This document shows, piece by piece, positions 15,719 to 21,711 of a stretch of 22,502 nucleotides of DNA (position 1 is its first letter; each line of letters begins with the position of its first letter). The DNA is from Candidatus Delongbacteria bacterium (GTDB taxonomy: Bacteria; Delongbacteria; UBA4055), in assembly GCA_016938535.1 (NCBI GenBank), contig JAFGUL010000239.1, positions 1 to 22,502 on the forward strand, given 5' to 3'. Both the position numbers and the translations under genes were made by a program. Below the pieces are notes generated by a model. The model had not been told where the DNA came from. It did no database searches and was given only the letters and a program-made list of their open reading frames with translations.

Positions 15719-15748
15719 ATAATAAAGAAAACAGTTGCAAAAATCCAA
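15719..15748 (-). promoter_or_regulatory. Promoter candidate for the BtuF-like gene
   Basis: TTGGAT (15743-15748) and TATTAT (15719-15724) on the minus strand are 18 nt apart. The -10 is good, the -35 weak. It overlaps the plus-strand promoter for the next gene. Confidence 0.28.
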
Positions 15749-15763
15749 TTATTTGTTTAAAAT
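15735..15763 (+). promoter_or_regulatory. Promoter candidate for the unknown gene at 15794
   Basis: TTGCAA (15735-15740) and TAAAAT (15758-15763) are exactly 17 nt apart; the -10 matches five of six bases. It lies about 30 nt before the start codon. Confidence 0.45.
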
Positions 15764-15793
15764 AAGACAGTTTTAAAATACCGGGATTTAAAA

Positions 15794-16375
15794 ATGAAAG
15801 AACTTAATGTCGCAATGATACATGATGCTTCGATATTCCACGAAGATATCATAATTGGTGTCAATACACAGATCAATTACGAACCGAACAAACTCAAAAT
15901 AAATCATATGATAATAAAGAATCAGATCTTAAAACAGATCGAACAGTACGAAAAAAGTCCTCAGACCTATAATCTTGCGATGAAACTAAAATCAAATATG
16001 GCCGATATTCTATACTGTCACAAGGAAGGTATTATAGGATTCGAGGATATTCCTGCGAACAAAGACAGCACGAATGCGCAGTTTGACAACAAAATTGTCA
16101 GTGTAGGCTATAATCTGGTTAAAAAGGGGCAGGCTGACATTGTTTTTATCGCGACGAAGTTCGGGGTCATAAAGTATAATGTGAACACGATAGCTCTCGA
16201 CAACGATCTCAATTTTTCAACAGTTACATCTCAGCTTGAATATCAGCATAAGCTCAACAGGTTTCTCTCCAAGGTAAAAGACGACTATATCAGGCACCAC
16301 AAGATCAGAGTCAGGATAACGAATGAGATCAAGTGCAGGGAGGATATGTTCAAGATTAGCGACGCTGAGGTCTAA
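15794..16375 (+). CDS. Unknown protein, possibly a degenerate PIN-like domain
   Basis: A 193-residue cytoplasmic protein with no signal peptide. The layout vaguely resembles a PIN domain: an early strand with Asp (VAMIHDASIFHED), a helix like the second PIN helix (MIIKNQILKQIEQYEK), and a later DNKIVSVGYNLVKKGQADIVFIATK segment similar to the PIN strand-helix pattern. The expected acidic residues after the last strand (usually T-N/D-D) are replaced by TKFG, so the nuclease site would be incomplete. The family is not recognised with confidence. It is a single-gene unit with its own promoter and a convergent 4-nt overlap with pdxA. A weak GGGA lies before the ATG. Confidence 0.7.
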   Translation: MKELNVAMIHDASIFHEDIIIGVNTQINYEPNKLKINHMIIKNQILKQIEQYEKSPQTYNLAMKLKSNMADILYCHKEGIIGFEDIPANKDSTNAQFDNKIVSVGYNLVKKGQADIVFIATKFGVIKYNVNTIALDNDLNFSTVTSQLEYQHKLNRFLSKVKDDYIRHHKIRVRITNEIKCREDMFKISDAEV

Positions 16376-17370
16376 AACTTTCTGTTATTCAAAAAGAACA
16401 AAGCTTTTTTGACAGCATTTTCAAAACTTACCGATTCTGCGATACCTTTTCCGGCTATGTCATAGGCAGTACCGTGATCGGGAGAAGTTCTCACGACAGG
16501 CAAACCTGCTGTAAAATTTACGGCATTTCCAAAGGAAAGCAGCTTTAATGGTATGAGTCCCTGATCGTGGTACATGACAAGATATGCATCTGTTTTATCA
16601 AGATAGGATCTTGTGAAAGCTGTGTCTGCAGGGAGAGGTATCGTGAAATGACCCTTTCCGTCAGCAATCTCGGCATTGAGCTTTTCAACAGCCGGTATAA
16701 TAATATCTTTTTCTTCCGTTCCGAAAAGTCCCCCGTCGCTTGCGTGGGGATTGAGAGAGCAGACTGTTATTCGTGGTTCTGAGATCCCGTAGTCACGCAC
16801 GAGAGATCTGTAAAGAATGCTTCCTTTTTCGTATATGAGATTTCCGTTCATGCTCTTTGCCACATCTTTTATCGCGAGATGGGTTGTAACGAGAGCTACT
16901 TTAATTATTCCGCCGTCCAAGATCATAAGATATTCTTTCGAATTAAGGATCTCCGCGATAAATTCAGTATGACCGGGATAAAAAAAGCCGCCCATATGTA
17001 AAGAGTATTTGTTTATCGGAGCGGTCACGACCGCGCCGTTATGAAGTTCTGCAAGTTCAACGGCTTTTTTTATCGCCGTTCCCGCAAGCAGGCCGGCTTT
17101 AGAGTCCGGGATCCCGAAATTCAGCCTGATACCTTCAATGTCAATATCAAGGAAATATATACCGGGATCTCTCAGGTTTACGATCTCCTGCTCACTGGTA
17201 TCCGAAATATCTTCTGCAACTGATCCCAGAACGGTCGCCGTTTCATCAAATATCCGTCTGTTGCCGACAATTATGTAAATGTTCGACGGGTCAAAGCCTC
17301 GTATTGTCTTGAGGATCAGTTCCTGACCGATCCCATTAATATCTCCGATCGATATGAATATTATTTCCAT
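16372..17370 (-). CDS. pdxA: 4-hydroxythreonine-4-phosphate dehydrogenase (PdxA)
   Basis: A 332-residue enzyme that oxidises 4-phosphohydroxythreonine in the DXP-dependent pyridoxal phosphate pathway; E. coli PdxA has 329 residues. Family segments are ISIGDINGIGQELILKT at the start, VTAPINKYSLH followed by GHTEFIAE, NPHASDGG and VMYHDQGLIPLK. The three metal His ligands are expected in the GHTEF, NPHA and YHDQG segments. The ATG at 17370 (AAAGGT upstream) is used; a longer reading frame extends 41 codons upstream but that stretch is the SRP RNA gene. The start codon lies only about 17 nt after the SRP RNA terminator run. A paralog with other substrates (PdxA2 type) cannot be excluded. Confidence 0.93.
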   Translation of the reverse strand: MEIIFISIGDINGIGQELILKTIRGFDPSNIYIIVGNRRIFDETATVLGSVAEDISDTSEQEIVNLRDPGIYFLDIDIEGIRLNFGIPDSKAGLLAGTAIKKAVELAELHNGAVVTAPINKYSLHMGGFFYPGHTEFIAEILNSKEYLMILDGGIIKVALVTTHLAIKDVAKSMNGNLIYEKGSILYRSLVRDYGISEPRITVCSLNPHASDGGLFGTEEKDIIIPAVEKLNAEIADGKGHFTIPLPADTAFTRSYLDKTDAYLVMYHDQGLIPLKLLSFGNAVNFTAGLPVVRTSPDHGTAYDIAGKGIAESVSFENAVKKALFFLNNRKF

Positions 17371-17387
17371 AAAACTACCTTTAAATA

Positions 17388-17486
17388 AAAAAGCCGGGAT
17401 TACTGCAACACATGACTTTTCCGGTGTGGCTGCTACCGTTAGGTCCTGACCCGTTCCCGAAATCGCCATTGTGCAGGTCCCGGCAA
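17388..17486 (-). ncRNA. ffs: Signal recognition particle RNA, small bacterial (4.5S) type
   Basis: An approximately 95-nt RNA with all hallmarks of the small bacterial SRP RNA. The conserved internal-loop strands are present (GGTCAGG on the 5' side, AGCAGCC on the 3' side), enclosing ACC-UAAC-GGU. The apical UAAC tetraloop is of the URRC class seen in some bacteria in place of GNRA. The terminal helix pairs GCCGGGA (17484-17478) with TCCCGGC (17399-17393), then CTGCA with TGCAG. The 3' helix doubles as an intrinsic terminator followed by TTTTTTATTT. It would bind Ffh for co-translational membrane targeting. End positions are estimated to within a few bases. It lies between ackA and pdxA in the same direction. 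Confidence 0.92.
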
Positions 17487-17492
17487 GTGGCA

Positions 17493-17521
17493 AATGTAAG
17501 ATAAATCATAAGATAAATCAA
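17493..17521 (-). promoter_or_regulatory. Promoter candidate for ffs
   Basis: TTGATT (17516-17521) and TACATT (17493-17498) on the minus strand are 17 nt apart, and the predicted start at about 17485-17487 coincides with the 5' end of the SRP RNA helix. The spacing and end-match make it more credible than the sequence score alone. Confidence 0.55.
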
Positions 17522-17527
17522 GTTGTT

Positions 17528-18730
17528 TTAAGACTCTTTTGCTATCCTGTATGTTTCTTCGGCTATGACAAGTTCTTCGTTGGTCGGGATCACCATCACC
17601 TTGACTTCCGAGTTCGGAGCAGAAAGAAGTTCCTGTTTTCCTTTAAGATCCTCGTTTTTAAAATCATCGAATTTAAGACCGATATAATCAAATCCTTTGC
17701 AGACATCCCTTCTGACATCAGGATCGTTCTCCCCGATACCGCCTGTAAAGATTAACGCATCAACTCCGTTCATTGCGGCAGCATAAGCTCCTATATATTT
17801 TCTGATCCTGTAAATAAACATGTCATAAGCCAGTTTCGCCCTGTCCCCGCCTTTCTTAATCGCCTGCTGGATCTCCCTCATGTCAAAAGAAATTCCAGAA
17901 ATGCCGAGTATTCCGCTCTGTTTATTTATCAGGTTGTTCATTTCCTGGAGTCCGAGCTCTTCGGCGGTCATTATGTGAAGAACAGCACCTGCGTCAACAT
18001 CTCCCGACCTTGTTCCCATCATCAGGCCTTCAACCGGAGTCATACCCATCGAAGTGTCAATTGATTCGCCATTCAGTATCGCCGCGATCGAACCTCCGTT
18101 GCCGAGATGGCAGGTTATGACTTTAGAATTTTCTTTTTCGATACCATACTCCTCATAAGCTATTCTTGATACATAATAATGGCTGGTCCCGTGAAATCCG
18201 TATCTTCTGACCTTATCTTTAATATAGCACGAGTAAGGGAGAGGGTACATGAATGAATAAGCCGGCATTGTCTGATGGAAAGCAGTGTCGAAAACAGCGA
18301 CCTGAGGAACTCTCGGGAGTATCTGCTGGGCCGAAGTTATACCCTTGACATTCTGAGGGTTGTGAAGCGGGGCAAGGTTGCTTAGAGTTTCTATTGTCCT
18401 TATAACATCATCATTGATCAGCGCGTGATCTTTGAAAGTTTCTCCGCCGTGAACGACTCTGTGTCCGATGGCATTGATCTCTTCATATTTATCAATTGAT
18501 CCGAATTCAGGATTGATATTCAGTCTCAATATCTCCTCGATACCTTTCTGATGATCCGCAATTTCCTTATCGATCCTGATCTTGACATTTTTGTCATTCT
18601 CATGCTCAATATATGTTCCGATAAGGCCGATCTTCTGGACATTTCCCTTAGCGAGTCTTTTTTTGTCGATCATGTCGAAAAGCTGATATTTGATCGATGA
18701 ACTTCCGCAGTTCAAAACGAGAATTTTCAT
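17528..18730 (-). CDS. ackA: Acetate kinase
   Basis: A 400-residue cytoplasmic enzyme that interconverts acetyl phosphate plus ADP and acetate plus ATP, the final ATP-forming step of acetate fermentation. Conserved ASKHA-fold motifs are all present: MKILVLNCGSSSIKYQLFD, HRVVHGGETF, FDTAFHQTMP, GFHGTSHYYV, CHLGNGGSIAAILNGESIDT, GMMGTRSGD-like (GLMMGTRSGDVDAGA) and FTGGIGEND. The catalytic Arg and His equivalents lie in these segments. Length is normal. The start overlaps the GT9 stop by 4 nt (ATGA). No pta gene is adjacent; phosphotransacetylase must be elsewhere or another route must supply acetyl phosphate. Confidence 0.97.
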   Translation of the reverse strand: MKILVLNCGSSSIKYQLFDMIDKKRLAKGNVQKIGLIGTYIEHENDKNVKIRIDKEIADHQKGIEEILRLNINPEFGSIDKYEEINAIGHRVVHGGETFKDHALINDDVIRTIETLSNLAPLHNPQNVKGITSAQQILPRVPQVAVFDTAFHQTMPAYSFMYPLPYSCYIKDKVRRYGFHGTSHYYVSRIAYEEYGIEKENSKVITCHLGNGGSIAAILNGESIDTSMGMTPVEGLMMGTRSGDVDAGAVLHIMTAEELGLQEMNNLINKQSGILGISGISFDMREIQQAIKKGGDRAKLAYDMFIYRIRKYIGAYAAAMNGVDALIFTGGIGENDPDVRRDVCKGFDYIGLKFDDFKNEDLKGKQELLSAPNSEVKVMVIPTNEELVIAEETYRIAKES

Positions 18731-19800
18731 TTTTCTATCCTTAGGTTACTTAATTTATTTTCAAGTTCGTTTTTAATTTCATCCGCACTTATATCCTCAA
18801 GACACTTGTAAGGTCTGTCCTGATCGCAGAAAAGGGGTGTTCTCGAATATTCGTAGCAGGGAATACAGGCGTGGTCTTTTTTTATCACAACACTGCCTTC
18901 GTTCAGAGGTTTCGTGTAAACAGGGCTTGTAGGGCCGAAAATGGCAATTACCGGAATATTGAGCGCAGAAGCAGTATGCATGAGGCCGGTATCTCCGCAA
19001 ATGAAAACAGAACACCTTTCCATTACAGCTGCCGAATGAAAAAAGTGATAGCCTTTTACAACAGTAGAATTCTCAGGCGAGATCATACTTATGCTTGAAT
19101 TGAGTTCGCGTTCGTCCCTTCCGCCGAAAAGCAGAAAATGAATACGGCTGTTATCCTTAAATGATTTCATGAGTTGACCGTATTTCTCCGCGCTCCATCT
19201 CTTTTTTATCATGTTCTTAAAAGTATCGCTTCCGGGATGAAGACCTACGAGGATCTTACCCTCCAGAGAATGCTCTCTAATAAAATCGTCTGCAAGTTCT
19301 CTGTCCCTGTCTATCAGATTGATGCTCATTTTATCCGTTCTTTCGATCTTTCTGCCGAGAGCAAATTCAAAAAGTCTGAAATTCTGTTCGATCGCATGAA
19401 GAGTTCTGTCCTCTTTGAGCAGTTTGCCTGACAGAAATGAAAGGTCGGGGAAATTTTTCTCGGTATATGACATTCCGAATTTTTTTTTCGCGCCTATAAA
19501 AAAGTGCACAAGGTGGTATTTAAAATGATTCGAGGGGAAAACGAGTATGGAAAGATCGTATTTATTCTTTCTGATCTCCATCAGCTGATCGAAATTCTCG
19601 CGGATACTGTTCTTCAAAAAAGGGATTATGTGGACCTCGCTGAATTTCCCAGAATTTTTCATGATATCCATAACCTGCGGGCTGATAGTAAGCGCGTCGA
19701 ATTCAATATCGTCATAACTGCTTATTTTTTCGATGACGGGCGTAACCATCAAAGAGTCCCCTATACCGATCGTGAAGAATATGAGACATTTTGATTTCAA
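18727..19800 (-). CDS. Glycosyltransferase family 9 (heptosyltransferase-like)
   Basis: A 357-residue GT9-type enzyme, related to ADP-heptose:LPS heptosyltransferases that build the lipopolysaccharide core at the inner face of the cytoplasmic membrane. The opening FFTIGIGDSLMVTPVIEKI is the typical G-D-x-x-x-T-P nucleotide/acceptor start, and HPGS plus FICGDTGLMHTASALNIPVIAIFGPTSP mark the second Rossmann lobe, which binds the sugar nucleotide. A Cys cluster (ACIPCYEY ... FCDQDRPYKC) near the C-terminus also occurs in family members. It starts at TTG (19800), supported by GGGAG 6 nt upstream and by the promoter. The stop overlaps the ackA start. The exact sugar and acceptor are not predictable. 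Confidence 0.88.
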   Translation of the reverse strand: MKSKCLIFFTIGIGDSLMVTPVIEKISSYDDIEFDALTISPQVMDIMKNSGKFSEVHIIPFLKNSIRENFDQLMEIRKNKYDLSILVFPSNHFKYHLVHFFIGAKKKFGMSYTEKNFPDLSFLSGKLLKEDRTLHAIEQNFRLFEFALGRKIERTDKMSINLIDRDRELADDFIREHSLEGKILVGLHPGSDTFKNMIKKRWSAEKYGQLMKSFKDNSRIHFLLFGGRDERELNSSISMISPENSTVVKGYHFFHSAAVMERCSVFICGDTGLMHTASALNIPVIAIFGPTSPVYTKPLNEGSVVIKKDHACIPCYEYSRTPLFCDQDRPYKCLEDISADEIKNELENKLSNLRIEK

Positions 19801-19832
19801 CTATGACTCCCGAATACAAATTTCATCTGAGG

Positions 19833-19861
19833 ATAATAACAAAACTAAGTAAATTTGGCAA
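19833..19861 (-). promoter_or_regulatory. Promoter for the GT9-ackA operon
   Basis: TTGCCA (19856-19861) and TATTAT (19833-19838) on the minus strand, 17 nt apart, each match five of six consensus bases. Its -35 lies within the dyad shared with the earP promoter. Confidence 0.6.
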
Positions 19862-19879
19862 ATAAAATGATTTGCCGAA
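19854..19879. repeat. Inverted repeat overlapping both divergent -35 boxes
   Basis: TTTGGCAAAT (19854-19863) and ATTTGCCGAA (19870-19879) form 10-base arms with one mismatch and a 6-base centre. It contains the -35 elements of the GT9 promoter (minus) and the earP promoter (plus). Two divergent TTGCC boxes explain part of the symmetry, so it may or may not be an operator. Confidence 0.45.
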
Positions 19880-19900
19880 AAAAGTTTAATAACTTATTAT
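19872..19900 (+). promoter_or_regulatory. Promoter for the earP-efp operon
   Basis: TTGCCG (19872-19877) and TATTAT (19895-19900), 17 nt apart, place the transcript start near 19907. This favours the TTG start at 19930 for earP, because upstream ATG and TTG codons (19867, 19855) lie before the -35. Confidence 0.55.
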
Positions 19901-19929
19901 TCAAGCCTGTAAAAATAAAAGGAAGTTGT

Positions 19930-21033
19930 TTGAAGATCGGTTCGATCGATATATTCTGCGATGTTATAGATAATTTCGGTGACGCCGGAGTTTGTCTGAG
20001 GCTTGCAAGATCATTAAAAAGCAGACTTCCCGGATCTGAGATAAGGATTTTTACAAATGACCTGAGCGCATTTGCAGCTTTAGACGGAGAGATCGGACCT
20101 GATAAGGAAATCCAGTACATCAGAGATTTCAGTCTGCTTTCATATACTGTTATCACTGAAAAGTTCGTAGAAGAACTTCAGATCCCGCAGGCCGTAATAG
20201 AGGCTTTTGCCTGTCACATACCTGAATTGTATTACAACAAAGCTCTGGAATCAGACTGTGTGATAATAAACCTTGATCATCTTTCCGCAGAGAAATGGAT
20301 AGAAGGCGTTCATTTAAAAGAATCCCTTACCGGCAGGCGTGCAAAAAAATATTTCTTCATGCCCGGTTTTAATGGAAATTCGGGAGGTCTGATCCTTGAC
20401 ACAAGGCTTTCTGATGAAGAGGCCGAACTTAAAAGATCAGTGTTTCTGAAAAGATTCGGTTTAAAGGATGACGGGCTATTACTGACAGTTTTTACTTACG
20501 AGCACGATTTTCGAAATCTAATATCAGATATAAAATCCTCAGGCAGAAAAACAAATGTTGTCGTTTTCGGGGAAAAGAGCCGAAGCTCGATCGAACCGCT
20601 GCTTGAACTGCAGGATGAGAACTTAAGTATAGTTCTGTCGGATTTTCTTGACCAGGATGAATATACTGATCTGATCAAAGTTTCAGATCTAAATTTTGTC
20701 AGGGGTGAAGATTCATGGGCGCGCGCCTGTCTGTCGGGAAAACCGTTCATCTGGCATGCATACCATCAGGAAAAAAACTATCAGCTGGTCAAGGTAAAAG
20801 CATTTCTTGAAACTGTCCGGCCGTACTTTGAGTCAATTGAAATTTATGATCATTATTCGGAATATCTTATCAGATTCAACGACAGGTCTGTAGGAATTAA
20901 GGATGTTCGATTCAGTTTCATGCAGCAAAATCAGGAGTCTCTTAAAAAAATGTTTAAATTATTTTCAGGATACTTATTTAAGAATTGCAATTTGACCGAA
21001 AATTTATTAAAATTCCTCGATATGCAAAAATGA
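19930..21033 (+). CDS. earP: EF-P arginine rhamnosyltransferase EarP
   Basis: A 367-residue inverting glycosyltransferase that transfers rhamnose from dTDP-rhamnose to Arg32 of elongation factor P. The N-terminal signature is DIFCDVIDNFGDAGVCLRLA, with Asp14 and Asp18 matching the conserved catalytic-site Asp residues (D13 and D17 in Pseudomonas). Near residue 258 lies NFVRGEDSWARA, then GKPFIWHAYHQEKNYQL, matching the dTDP-rhamnose site. I use TTG at 19930 because AAGGAAG lies just upstream and it follows the predicted promoter; earlier in-frame starts do not. The efp gene encoding its substrate follows 28 nt after the stop. dTDP-rhamnose genes are not in the window. Confidence 0.92.
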   Translation: MKIGSIDIFCDVIDNFGDAGVCLRLARSLKSRLPGSEIRIFTNDLSAFAALDGEIGPDKEIQYIRDFSLLSYTVITEKFVEELQIPQAVIEAFACHIPELYYNKALESDCVIINLDHLSAEKWIEGVHLKESLTGRRAKKYFFMPGFNGNSGGLILDTRLSDEEAELKRSVFLKRFGLKDDGLLLTVFTYEHDFRNLISDIKSSGRKTNVVVFGEKSRSSIEPLLELQDENLSIVLSDFLDQDEYTDLIKVSDLNFVRGEDSWARACLSGKPFIWHAYHQEKNYQLVKVKAFLETVRPYFESIEIYDHYSEYLIRFNDRSVGIKDVRFSFMQQNQESLKKMFKLFSGYLFKNCNLTENLLKFLDMQK

Positions 21034-21061
21034 AGATAAAAATTGAAATAAAGGAGCAAAA

Positions 21062-21616
21062 ATGAAAGAAGCATCTGATTTCAGAGCGGGAAATATTTTT
21101 AAGGTGGCAGGCGAACTTCTGCTTGTGACGAAAGCTGAGTACAACAAAGGGGCAAGATCAGCCTCGACAATGAAGCTGAAAACAAAAAATCTGAACACAG
21201 GTTCAGTTTCGGAAACGGTTTTCAGAGCTACCGACAAACTTGAGGACATCAGGCTTGACAGAAGAAAAATGCAGTTCTCATACAGGAACGGCGACGCTTT
21301 TGTTTTCATGGACGAGGAAACTTATGAACAGCTTGAACTGACCGAAGAATATCTTGGGGATAATGCACTTTACCTCAAAGAGGAGGAAGTGATCGACATT
21401 CTCCTATACAACGAAAAACCGGTTACCATAGAGCTTCCTCAGCAAGTAGAGCTTAAGATCGAATATACAGAACCTGCCGTTCAGGGAAATACAGGCGGAA
21501 AAGTTTTAAAAGAAGCTAAAATGGAAACAGGACTAATAACTCAGGTTCCCCTTTTCTGTCATATCGGCGATGTTGTTAAGATCGATACAAGAAACGGCGA
21601 ATATGTAGGCAGATAG
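21062..21616 (+). CDS. efp: Elongation factor P, arginine type
   Basis: A 184-residue elongation factor P that helps the ribosome form peptide bonds at polyproline stretches. It has the three beta-barrel domains of the family. The domain I loop that reaches the peptidyl-transferase centre reads YNKGARSAST, with Arg at residue 32, the position rhamnosylated by EarP; the lysine-type EF-P would carry Lys there. The C-terminus holds the domain III motif HIGDVVKIDTRNGEYVGR. AAGGAG precedes the ATG. Adjacent earP makes the modification pathway self-consistent. A strong terminator follows 21 nt after the stop. Confidence 0.97.
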   Translation: MKEASDFRAGNIFKVAGELLLVTKAEYNKGARSASTMKLKTKNLNTGSVSETVFRATDKLEDIRLDRRKMQFSYRNGDAFVFMDEETYEQLELTEEYLGDNALYLKEEEVIDILLYNEKPVTIELPQQVELKIEYTEPAVQGNTGGKVLKEAKMETGLITQVPLFCHIGDVVKIDTRNGEYVGR

Positions 21617-21637
21617 TTTTCTTTGAAATATGGTCAG

Positions 21638-21657
21638 AAGCCGGAATTCCGGCTTTT
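21638..21657 (+). terminator. Intrinsic terminator after efp
   Basis: The palindrome AAGCCGGAATTCCGGCTT forms a 7-bp stem with an AATT loop, followed by a short T-run (TTTTGT). It is well placed after the efp stop, though the U-tract is short. Confidence 0.75.
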
Positions 21658-21711
21658 GTCATATAAAAACGCTTTCACTTTGCTTAAGTTACATGAAAAA
21701 GCGGAGGCGGT

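Noticed and set aside
17371..17493. A 41-codon N-terminal extension of pdxA
   Set aside because: It overlaps the SRP RNA gene, lacks any PdxA-like sequence, and a good ATG with Shine-Dalgarno lies at 17370.
19855..19929. Upstream starts for earP at 19855 (TTG) and 19867 (ATG)
   Set aside because: They lie before the predicted promoter, have no ribosome binding site and add residues not typical of EarP.
21655..21711. Promoter for the msr gene (TTGTCA near 21656, TATAAA near 21662)
   Set aside because: No -35/-10 pair has acceptable spacing, so no call was made even though the preceding terminator suggests a promoter must exist.
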